Part shown: positions 14,555-22,052 of the stretch, piece after piece | Position numbering within the stretch: position 1 is the stretch's first letter | How the letters are laid out: the number at the start of each line of letters is the position of its first letter | From: Fibrobacterota bacterium | GTDB lineage: Bacteria > Fibrobacterota > Chitinivibrionia > Chitinivibrionales > Chitinispirillaceae | DNA: 36,296 bases | Direction of reading: 5' to 3' | Assembly (NCBI GenBank): GCA_003164335.1 | Contig: PLTF01000013.1 | Span: 1-36,296 of the forward strand | Notes under the pieces: generated by a model | Databases searched by the model: none | The model's input: only the letters and a program-made list of their open reading frames with translations | Told to the model about the DNA's origin: nothing | Position numbers and translations under genes: made by a program

Positions 14555-16210
14555 ATGGTGAAAAAGTGGGGGAGGAAATTCCTTTGGGCAGCAGGTACGG
14601 TGATGCTGCTGGTGCCGGTCGGTGCCTTCGCATTAAATAATGGATATGCCCGTACGCCGCCTATGGGATTCAGCACGTGGAATTACTTCGGCTGTAACGG
14701 TATCAACGAAGCCAACGTGATGGCCGTGGCGCAATCAATGGTACAAATTCATGCGCCGAACTGGGAAGGCAAGCAGATCAGTCTCCAGAGCGTGGGCTAT
14801 AAATTTATCAACCTGGACGACTGCTGGCCAGCCACGAGCCGCCTTGCGGACAGCGCGCCGACCTGGAATACGACGAAGTTTTCGCACGGTTTCCCCTGGC
14901 TCACCGATACCATCCATAAAATGGGCCTCAAGATCGGTATTTACTCCTGCTGTGGAACCGCGACGTGCGCGGGCTATATCGGCAGTTACGGATATGAAAA
15001 AAAGGATGCGCTCACCTATGTTCAATGGGGTTTTGATTATCTGAAAGAAGATTGGTGCAATGTCCCGTCGCAATATAATAACGCGGCAGGCTCCGCGACG
15101 CTCTATTCAAGGATGGGGCACGCGCTTGCTCATGCTGACTCTATCTACTATCTCGACTCTCTTAAAGCCGACTCTAACTGGACTACTGCTAAAGCCGACT
15201 CGATGCGGAAGGTACACGGGATCACCTTCAGTCTTTGCAACTGGGGTGGGAGTTTAACCCCATGGCTTTATGGGGATACCTGCGGAAACCTGTGGCGTAC
15301 AACGGGTGATATTAACGCATCGTGGTCCAGTATTTATGGTAATTGGACCACCACCATTGCGCTCTATTCATATGCCGGGCCGGGCGGCTGGAACGATCCG
15401 GATATGCTCGAGATCGGCAATGGCTCGTTGACGAATACTGTAAATCAATCCCATATGGACCTATGGTGCATCTGTGCGGCTCCGCTCCTGATGGGCAATA
15501 ATACCCCGGCAATGAGCGCTGCTACATTCACCATATTATCAAACCGTGAGGTCATTGCAGTGGACCAGGACTCTCTGGGCCTCCAGGGTCATAAAGCACG
15601 AACCACCGGAAATATCCAGGTAATCGTCAAACCGCTTCTGGTGCATAACCCCGACACCGTGAATAATAAAAAATTCGCGGTCGTAATTTTGAATGCCAGC
15701 ACCTCTGCCGCGGCTGCCGGCAGCATCAAATGGAGCGATCTCGGCATCACGGATACCTCCAAGCAATTCAGAGTCAGGAACCTGTGGCTTCATCGATGGC
15801 TGAAAAGCAGAAGTATCATCGATACTGCCACACCGCCGGATACCATGGAGACCGTATCGGAAAGCCTGTATGTTGCAAGCATCCCGCTGGAAGGCACCGT
15901 ACATGTCCTGATGGAAATGGGAAATCCCGATTCAATACCGGTAACCTCCGTGCGGCCTGAGGACTATGAACGGGTTGCCGCCCAGCTTGGCAACCGCATG
16001 ACCATTCGGGGTAATGAGGTTTTTATTCCGGTTGGGCTCAGCAAACTGCAGGTGTTCGACATGAAGGGCAGGGAGATTGCCTCGGTTTCGGCTTCGCAGC
16101 CGGGATGGTACTCTTTTTCCGGTCGGGGAGTGGTACACGGCGGCACCTACCTGATCCGGCTGAATACTCCTGCCGGTGCGATATCGCGGGTGGTTGCTTT
16201 TGTGAAATAG
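14555..16210 (+). CDS. secreted GH27 alpha-galactosidase with C-terminal sorting tail
   Basis: This 551-residue exported glycoside hydrolase has a signal peptide (1 to about 26). The family 27 barrel follows: TPPMGFSTWNYFGCN (34-48), INLDDCW (86-91), GLKIGIYS, and WGFDYLKEDWCN with nucleophile Asp166. WRTTGDINASW carries the acid/base Asp252, and GGWNDPDMLEIGNG ends the core. A beta-domain (about 340-460) precedes a tail (IPVGLSKLQVFDMKGREIAS, ending YLIRL...VVAFVK) of the sorting/FlgD type. It should release terminal alpha-galactose or N-acetyl-alpha-galactosamine from plant or microbial glycans outside the cell. An unusual Asp-Ser-rich insertion (about 193-219, HADSIYYLDSLKADSNW) lies before the SLCNWG strand. 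The start is ATG at 14555, with GAGGAGGG about 9 nt upstream. A MITE-like element ends 75 nt before it. Confidence 0.92.
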   Translation: MVKKWGRKFLWAAGTVMLLVPVGAFALNNGYARTPPMGFSTWNYFGCNGINEANVMAVAQSMVQIHAPNWEGKQISLQSVGYKFINLDDCWPATSRLADSAPTWNTTKFSHGFPWLTDTIHKMGLKIGIYSCCGTATCAGYIGSYGYEKKDALTYVQWGFDYLKEDWCNVPSQYNNAAGSATLYSRMGHALAHADSIYYLDSLKADSNWTTAKADSMRKVHGITFSLCNWGGSLTPWLYGDTCGNLWRTTGDINASWSSIYGNWTTTIALYSYAGPGGWNDPDMLEIGNGSLTNTVNQSHMDLWCICAAPLLMGNNTPAMSAATFTILSNREVIAVDQDSLGLQGHKARTTGNIQVIVKPLLVHNPDTVNNKKFAVVILNASTSAAAAGSIKWSDLGITDTSKQFRVRNLWLHRWLKSRSIIDTATPPDTMETVSESLYVASIPLEGTVHVLMEMGNPDSIPVTSVRPEDYERVAAQLGNRMTIRGNEVFIPVGLSKLQVFDMKGREIASVSASQPGWYSFSGRGVVHGGTYLIRLNTPAGAISRVVAFVK

Positions 16211-16234
16211 CTTCACGTTGCACGGCATAGTATC

Positions 16235-16267
16235 GCACGGCATAGCAGAGTATGGCCTATGCCGTGC
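16235..16267. repeat. inverted repeat after the alpha-galactosidase gene
   Basis: GCACGGCATAG (16235-16245) pairs with CTATGCCGTGC (16257-16267). A second direct copy of GCACGGCATAG lies just upstream, giving two alternative stems. No T-run follows, so it is at best a weak terminator or an mRNA-processing or stability hairpin in the leader of the next gene. Confidence 0.6.
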
Positions 16268-16307
16268 GTTCCTGTATAAACTATTGCTGAAGAAAGGATT
16301 CTGCTCC

Positions 16308-17714
16308 ATGGGGAGAAAGCATGGTATTCCGATTTTTGCGACAGCAGTGTGCAGCATGCTGCTGGGAATGACGAGTTTGGCTTATACGGATGACGCCGTC
16401 CTGGGACTGAAAAATGTGCAGATAACCGGGTTTGGGTCCTATGAATTCGGCCAGATCGTGCAAGGTGAATACGGAGGAGCCGAATACGACCATTATTGGA
16501 ACCATCAGGTGTATTCCGGAATCGGTTTTATTGCAACTCTCAGCGACCGGATGCAACTCGTTGGCGGCATTGAGGGAAAGATGTGGAATGCGTTCCCCCT
16601 TGCGAACTATACTGTGCCAGCAACACGAACTAATACCGAACAGCAATTTTCCGTGTGGGTTACCGAAGCAAGCGGTACCTATTCTTTCAGCGATACGACA
16701 AATAAAGTTTCCGCCAAGATCACTGCCGGTTATTTTCCTTACAAGTATAATCCCGAATCCCGTAATCTGGGCGAGTATATGTTCAGATCGTTTACCTACC
16801 CCGGCATTCTCATGAATAGCTTCGATTTTCCGGCAGCAGACCTGCTCGGGGTAAAGGCAAACATCAAAATAAACCTCGATGCAATACAGATTTCGAATGA
16901 TTTTATTCTTTCAGAGGCAGATGCCACGTGGCCTTACGGAGATTTTTCACTTGCCTATGTCGGAGACTGCAATATCGATAAAATTGTTGATATTGGGGCC
17001 GGGGTTGATTTTGCCAATTATATATCGGTCAATGAGAACAACACCACACCCGTCGCTCTGGCGAATGCCATCAGGGATGATTCGGGGAACATCATTCAAC
17101 CGATTAAAAGTATCAATGGCAACGACACAACCAGGGATACTTCGTATTATACGTTCAAGGCCATCAAGCCCATGGCGCGATTGACGTTTGACCCAAAACC
17201 CTTTATGGGCGACCTCGGCCGGATGCTGGGAAGCGAAGATCTCAAGCTGTACGGCGAAGGAGCTATTATCGGGACCCAGAATTATTCCTATTATTATAAT
17301 AATATCTACCAAAGAATGCCGATAATGTTCGGGTTTTATTTTCCGACATTCAAGCTTCTTGACATGTTGAATATCGAGTTCGAGCATTATTCAAACCCGC
17401 TCAGCACGTGCACGAAAAATCAGACCTTCGAGTGGCCTGCGCCGGCAGGGGAATTGCCGGTTTGCATTCCTATTCCGGGAGAACCTCCGTCGAGCGGATA
17501 TAACTCGTTAAGCACGGCCGAGGATAACTCGTCCTATGCATGGAAATGGTCGATTTACGCTAAAAAAACGATCACCTCCCACGTAGCCCTTACTCTCCAG
17601 TTGTCCCGTGACCATTATCGGGTCAATTTTAGCGACGGGTATCCCGACTATTATGAAGCGCTTCCTTATAAGCAGGATTGGATGTGGACGGCAAAAATTT
17701 CAGGGAATATATAG
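16308..17714 (+). CDS. predicted outer-membrane beta-barrel protein, unknown function
   Basis: This 468-residue protein has a signal peptide (MGRKHGIPIFATAVCSMLLG, cleavage probably after SLA at about residue 24). Many alternating, aromatic-ending strands follow: VQITGFGSYEFGQI, YSGIGFIATLSDRMQLVGGI, KVSAKITAGYFPYKY, and a final strand ending DWMWTAKISGNI. That pattern, with aromatic girdle residues throughout, suggests a 14-18-strand outer-membrane barrel. I do not recognise a named family; porin-like or carbohydrate-uptake roles are possible. The start is ATG at 16308 with AAAGGA about 10 nt upstream; a longer frame to 16218 would bury the signal. It lies 97 nt after the alpha-galactosidase, so a link to glycan use is plausible but unproven. 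A strong terminator follows. Confidence 0.72.
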   Translation: MGRKHGIPIFATAVCSMLLGMTSLAYTDDAVLGLKNVQITGFGSYEFGQIVQGEYGGAEYDHYWNHQVYSGIGFIATLSDRMQLVGGIEGKMWNAFPLANYTVPATRTNTEQQFSVWVTEASGTYSFSDTTNKVSAKITAGYFPYKYNPESRNLGEYMFRSFTYPGILMNSFDFPAADLLGVKANIKINLDAIQISNDFILSEADATWPYGDFSLAYVGDCNIDKIVDIGAGVDFANYISVNENNTTPVALANAIRDDSGNIIQPIKSINGNDTTRDTSYYTFKAIKPMARLTFDPKPFMGDLGRMLGSEDLKLYGEGAIIGTQNYSYYYNNIYQRMPIMFGFYFPTFKLLDMLNIEFEHYSNPLSTCTKNQTFEWPAPAGELPVCIPIPGEPPSSGYNSLSTAEDNSSYAWKWSIYAKKTITSHVALTLQLSRDHYRVNFSDGYPDYYEALPYKQDWMWTAKISGNI

Positions 17715-18070
17715 CTATCATTGCTTGAGTTTTAGAGCTTCTCATTATAAAAGAAAAGCCCGCTTATTCACGCGGGCTTTTCTTTTTTCTACTATGTTAT
17801 GAATCTCTTAACGTCAATAAAATCCGGGCTTCTGCTTCAATTTCCTGTCTGACCCCACGGATTCTTCCTAGTGGGATGAGTGGGGCGATATACCGTACAA
17901 TCACGATAAGGATATGTCCGGCGACCCAAATTATCCTTAAAAGAGGTATTTTCCTTGTTTGATTTCGCCACTATGGAATCTTGAAATAATTCCGGAAAAA
18001 TCTGAATCGGCGTTGGAACAGTGTGAAGGCGCTGAAAAAGCTGGAGCCCCTGAAGGAAACGGAAATATCC
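17715..18070. other. 356-bp intergenic region before the TMTC-like operon
   Basis: It holds the terminator at 17754-17790. The rest is unremarkable, with no gene. An in-frame GTG at 18023 could extend the next gene by 16 residues, but it has no good ribosome site. Confidence 0.55.
17754..17790 (+). terminator. intrinsic terminator of the barrel gene
   Basis: A perfect 10-bp stem, AAAAGCCCGC (17754-17763) with GCGGGCTTTT (17772-17781), is followed by TCTTTTTTCT. It lies 40 nt after the stop. Confidence 0.92.
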
Positions 18071-20131
18071 ATGGTATCGCCTTCTGCCATTGCATCTGAT
18101 GATAAGAAATTCATGAAATCGTTTTTGACGCGCGATGGTATCCTCTGGCTCATCCTGGCTGTATTCACTTTTATCGCTTACTATCCCTCATGGAACGGCA
18201 AGCCGATCTGGGACGACGCCGGCCATATAACCAAGCCGGAACTCCGGTCTTTGCAGGGGCTCGTCCAGATATGGATAATGCCCGGCGCAACCCAGCAATA
18301 CTACCCGATTGTCCATAGCGTTTTCTGGATCGAGTATCACCTGTGGGGCGAGGCAACCCCGGGTTACCATTTCCTCAATATCTTACTGCATCTGATTTCA
18401 GCGTTACTCCTGGTAAAAATCCTGCGTCTCCTGCGCATACGCGGTGCCTGGCTTGCAGCGGCGATTTTTGCCCTGCATCCCGTGCAGGTAGAGTCGGTAG
18501 CATGGATTTCGGAACTGAAGAACACCCTTTCGGCGGTCTTTTTCCTCGGTTCGGTACTAGCCTATTTAAAATTCGACAGCGATAGAAATCCCAAACGATA
18601 TGCCCTTGCCGCGGGACTTTTTATTCTGGGTCTGCTGTCCAAGTCCGTGATCGCCCCGCTTCCGGCAGCGCTTCTCGTGCTATTCTGGTGGAAGCGCGGG
18701 AAGCTTTTGTGGTCGCGCGATATGGTGCCGCTCCTGCCGTTTTTTCTGGCAGGTGCCGCATCGGGTCTGTTCACCTCATGGGTGGAACGCACCTATGTGA
18801 TCGGCGGCGAAGTAAACGATTTCCACCTTGCCTTAATCGATCGATTCCTGATTGCCGGACGTGCGATCTGGTTTTATCCGGCAAAGTTGCTCTGGCCGGT
18901 GAATTTGATTTTTATCTACCCGCGCTGGCATATCGACAGCGCCGAGATGCGGCAGTATTTTTATCCAATCACGGCGCTATTATTTGCCGGAGCGCTCTGG
19001 GTTTTGCGAAGAAGAACGAGAGCCCCCCTGGCAGTGTTTCTGTTCTTTTCGGCAATGCTCTTTCCCGCTTTGGGTTTTTTTGATGTTTATCCGTTCCGTT
19101 TTTCCTTCGTCGCCGATCATTTCCAATATTTGGCATGCCTCGGCCCGATCGTGTATTCGGCGGCCATGGTCGATCGAGCCTTTGGGCTGGTTAAACGTAG
19201 AGACGTAGCATGCTACGTCTCTACCGTAGTTTATGCGATTCTTCTGGCAGGGCTGGGATTGCTAACCTGGCGGCAATGCGGTATCTATAAAGATGTTGAT
19301 GGCCTGTATAAATCCATTCTGGAAAAGAATCCCGCCTGCTGGATGGCGCAGTTCAACCTTGGCAATGATTTAATGCAGCGGGGAGACGTTCCTGAAGCCA
19401 TCTCGCATTTCTGGAAAGCGATTGAAGCCAGGCCCGGCTATACCCTGGCGTATATTAACCTTGGGAACGCTCTGATGCAGATAGGGCGGACCGGGGAAGG
19501 CATTGCTCAATATCAAAAAGCGCTCTTAATCGACTCCACCAATACTTCGGCCTGTATAAACCTCGGCAATGCCTTTATGCAGAATGGCCGGTTTGCGGAG
19601 GGCATGGCCCAATATCTGCGGGCGCAGAAAATTAACCCCGGTCTGGCTGTCGCGCACTACGATCTCGGCAATGGTTACATGCAGATGGGGCGGTTTGCGG
19701 AGGGCATGGCTGAGTACCGGAAAACGCTGGAGCTGGACTCGAATTACGCTTCCGCCCATGTCAATATCGGCAAAGCCCTGCTGCAAACCGGACGGACCGG
19801 CGAGGCGATTGTTCACCTGGAGCGGGCCCTGTTCATCGATCCCGCGAATCCCGAAGCGCAAAGCTGTCTCGGGTATGCCCTGGTGCAATCCGGATATTAT
19901 GATGAAGCAATACCGCATTTCCAGAAGGCTTTGAAAGTTCATCCGGATGATTTCCGCTGCATCAGTACCTTGCGGGATGCATACCTGAAGACCGGGCAAC
20001 TTGACGAGGCAATCCGGGTAACCCGGAAAGCGATCGATGTGGCGAAATCCCTGGGCGGCGATTCCATGGCCATGGGTATTTCCCGGGATCTGGACAAGCT
20101 TCTGGACCTGCAAAAGGCGAACGGACCATAG
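18071..20131 (+). CDS. TMTC-like GT-C membrane protein with C-terminal TPR repeats (1)
   Basis: This 686-residue membrane protein has about ten or more hydrophobic helices followed by about seven TPR repeats (from about residue 418, NPACWMAQFNLGNDLMQRGD). After the first helix comes NGKPIWDDAGHI, with the acidic pair Asp48-Asp49 expected of GT-C glycosyltransferases, then HPVQVESVAWISELKNTLSA (136-155). Both are hallmarks of the TMTC family. In animals TMTC1-4 transfer mannose to cadherin domains; bacterial members are uncharacterised as far as I know. Polyprenyl-phosphate sugar is the likely donor (inference). Residues 376-385 (RRDVACYVST) are encoded by a perfect palindrome shared with the next gene. 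I chose ATG at 18071, with AAGGA about 12 nt upstream; GTG at 18023 is an alternative. It is the first gene of a three-gene operon. Confidence 0.8.
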   Translation: MVSPSAIASDDKKFMKSFLTRDGILWLILAVFTFIAYYPSWNGKPIWDDAGHITKPELRSLQGLVQIWIMPGATQQYYPIVHSVFWIEYHLWGEATPGYHFLNILLHLISALLLVKILRLLRIRGAWLAAAIFALHPVQVESVAWISELKNTLSAVFFLGSVLAYLKFDSDRNPKRYALAAGLFILGLLSKSVIAPLPAALLVLFWWKRGKLLWSRDMVPLLPFFLAGAASGLFTSWVERTYVIGGEVNDFHLALIDRFLIAGRAIWFYPAKLLWPVNLIFIYPRWHIDSAEMRQYFYPITALLFAGALWVLRRRTRAPLAVFLFFSAMLFPALGFFDVYPFRFSFVADHFQYLACLGPIVYSAAMVDRAFGLVKRRDVACYVSTVVYAILLAGLGLLTWRQCGIYKDVDGLYKSILEKNPACWMAQFNLGNDLMQRGDVPEAISHFWKAIEARPGYTLAYINLGNALMQIGRTGEGIAQYQKALLIDSTNTSACINLGNAFMQNGRFAEGMAQYLRAQKINPGLAVAHYDLGNGYMQMGRFAEGMAEYRKTLELDSNYASAHVNIGKALLQTGRTGEAIVHLERALFIDPANPEAQSCLGYALVQSGYYDEAIPHFQKALKVHPDDFRCISTLRDAYLKTGQLDEAIRVTRKAIDVAKSLGGDSMAMGISRDLDKLLDLQKANGP
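19187..19248 (+). repeat. 62-bp stretch identical to 21309-21370, with a 28-bp perfect palindrome, inside TMTC-like gene 1
   Basis: The palindrome occupies 19197-19224 with arms GTAGAGACGTAGCA and TGCTACGTCTCTAC. It is translated in frame as part of RRDVACYVST in a loop between two hydrophobic helices. Flanking DNA is clearly less conserved between the two genes. Confidence 0.95.
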
Positions 20132-20135
20132 CAAC

Positions 20136-22052
20136 TTGAATAAACGGAATAAATCGACCAACCGGGAGCCTGTCCATAAAACCGAAGTCGCCGGCGCCGC
20201 GGCGACTGCAGGCGGCGGCGCTCAGGCGATCTCGGGGGTGTGGAAGCGGCACCGGGATTTGTTCCTCTGGCTCGCCCTTGCGGCAGTGACCTTTGCCGCC
20301 TACCAGCCGGCATGGAACGGAACGCCGATATGGGATGATAACGGGCATATTACCAGGCCGGAGCTTCGTTCGCTGCACGGGCTCGGTGAAATCTGGTTTC
20401 ATCTCGGGGCGACGCAGCAGTACTATCCAATGGTTCACAGCGTCTTCTGGGTCGAATCCCTCCTCTTTGGGAGTTCGACCCTCGGGTACCACTGGCTCAA
20501 CATCCTGCTGCATGTTTTTTCAGCATTTCTCCTGGTCAGGATTCTCCGGTACCTGCACATCGCCGGAGCCTGGCCGGCAGCCGCCATTTTTGTCCTGCAT
20601 CCAATCCAGGTGGAATCCGTGGCATGGATTTCGGAGCTGAAAAACGCGCTTTCAACGGTCTTCTTTCTTGGTGCAGCACTTGCCTATCTGAAATTCGATA
20701 CCCGCAGGGATCGCGGGCAGTATGCCCTGGCCGCGATTCTCTTTTTCCTGGGGCTCATGTCGAAATCCGTAATCGCCCCGCTTTCCGTGGTGCTCCTCGC
20801 CGTTTTCTGGTGGAAGCGGGGGAGGATAACCTGGTCCCGGGATATCCTGCCGCTGGCCCCGTTTTTTTTGGTCGGTATAGCTTCGGGTTTATTTACCTCC
20901 TGGGTGGAGCACCGGTTCGTGATCGGGAACGATACCGATGACCTTAATTTTTCCTTTATCGACAAAATCCTTATTGCCGGGCGCGCATTCTGGTTCTACC
21001 CGGGAAAACTGATCTGGCCGGCGAACCTGATTTTCATCTACCCGCGCTGGCGCATCAACCCGTCAATGTGGTGGCAATACTTTTTTCCTGCTGCCGTTTT
21101 GGTTCTTGCTGCATCGGTCTGGGTCATTCGGCGACGGACGAGGGCTCCCCTTGCCGGGTTTTTATATTACGCGGTAATGATTTTTCCGGCACTCGGCTTT
21201 TTCAGGGTGTACCCCCTCCGGTTTTCCTTTGTCGCCGACCATTTCCAGCATTTGGCATGCATAGGCCCGATCGTGTATTTGGCGGCCATGGTCGATCGGG
21301 GTTTTGGACTGGTTAAACGTAGAGACGTAGCATGCTACGTCTCTACCGTAGTTTATGCGATTCTTCTGGCGGTCCTTGCCGTGCTTACCTGGCGGCAATG
21401 CGGCATGTATGTGGATGCCGAAACGGTGTACCGGAAAACACTGCAGGGAAACCCGGCCTGCTGGATGGCCCACTATAACCTTGCAAATGCAACCCTGCAC
21501 CAGGGACATACCGCCGAGGCCATCGAGCACTACCGGAAAACAATAGAGATCAAGCCGAATTATATCCTGGCCTATATCAGTCTCGGCAATTCCCTTATGG
21601 AAACCGGCCGGACCGATGAGGGTATTGCCGTATTCCGGAAGGCGACCGAGGTCGACCCGGCCTCGGTCGCCGCACTGGTCGACCTCGGCAATTCCCTGAT
21701 GCTCAAGAACAGCGTCGATGATGCCATCATCCAGTATCGCCGGGCGGTGGCCATTAGTCCGCGCTTTGCTACTGCCTATTATGACCTCGGCAACGCATTG
21801 CTGCTGGCTATGCGGGCGGAAGAAGCGGCCGGTTGTTTTCAAAGGGCATTGGCGTGCGAACCGGGCAATCTCAGCTATTTCACCGGACTTCGCGACGCGT
21901 ATCTGCGGATGGGCCGGCTGGACGATGCAATCCGGACGGTCCGGGATGCTCTCGATGCCGCGCACTCCTCGGGGCGGATTTCAGTTGCCATGCACCTTGA
22001 AGACGACCTGCGCAAGCTCAACGACATCAAGACCCATCGGGTGGTTCATTGA
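20136..22052 (+). CDS. TMTC-like GT-C membrane protein with C-terminal TPR repeats (2)
   Basis: This is a close paralogue of the preceding gene, with the same signatures: NGTPIWDDNGHI (acidic pair) and HPIQVESVAWISELKNALS, the same helix pattern, and about five TPR repeats instead of seven at the C-terminus (from NPACWMAHYNLANATLHQGH). The membrane halves align almost without gaps. Residues 395-404 (RRDVACYVST) come from the same palindrome. The start is uncertain. I chose TTG at 20136, 4 nt after the previous stop, because it gives a leader like that of the first paralogue. An ATG at 20037 would overlap the previous gene by 95 nt and translate an unrelated Trp/Pro-rich segment. Tandem duplication of one ancestral gene is the simplest origin. 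Confidence 0.8.
   Translation: MNKRNKSTNREPVHKTEVAGAAATAGGGAQAISGVWKRHRDLFLWLALAAVTFAAYQPAWNGTPIWDDNGHITRPELRSLHGLGEIWFHLGATQQYYPMVHSVFWVESLLFGSSTLGYHWLNILLHVFSAFLLVRILRYLHIAGAWPAAAIFVLHPIQVESVAWISELKNALSTVFFLGAALAYLKFDTRRDRGQYALAAILFFLGLMSKSVIAPLSVVLLAVFWWKRGRITWSRDILPLAPFFLVGIASGLFTSWVEHRFVIGNDTDDLNFSFIDKILIAGRAFWFYPGKLIWPANLIFIYPRWRINPSMWWQYFFPAAVLVLAASVWVIRRRTRAPLAGFLYYAVMIFPALGFFRVYPLRFSFVADHFQHLACIGPIVYLAAMVDRGFGLVKRRDVACYVSTVVYAILLAVLAVLTWRQCGMYVDAETVYRKTLQGNPACWMAHYNLANATLHQGHTAEAIEHYRKTIEIKPNYILAYISLGNSLMETGRTDEGIAVFRKATEVDPASVAALVDLGNSLMLKNSVDDAIIQYRRAVAISPRFATAYYDLGNALLLAMRAEEAAGCFQRALACEPGNLSYFTGLRDAYLRMGRLDDAIRTVRDALDAAHSSGRISVAMHLEDDLRKLNDIKTHRVVH
21309..21370 (+). repeat. 62-bp stretch identical to 19187-19248, with a 28-bp perfect palindrome, inside TMTC-like gene 2
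   Basis: The palindrome occupies 21319-21346, in the same reading frame as in gene 1 and also translated RRDVACYVST. The 62 bases are identical to copy 1, and identity stops abruptly on the downstream side. Confidence 0.95.

Noticed and set aside
20037-20135. Upstream ATG start for TMTC-like gene 2
   Set aside because: It would overlap the previous gene by 95 nt and add a Trp/Pro-rich segment absent from the paralogue; TTG at 20136 is the more likely start.
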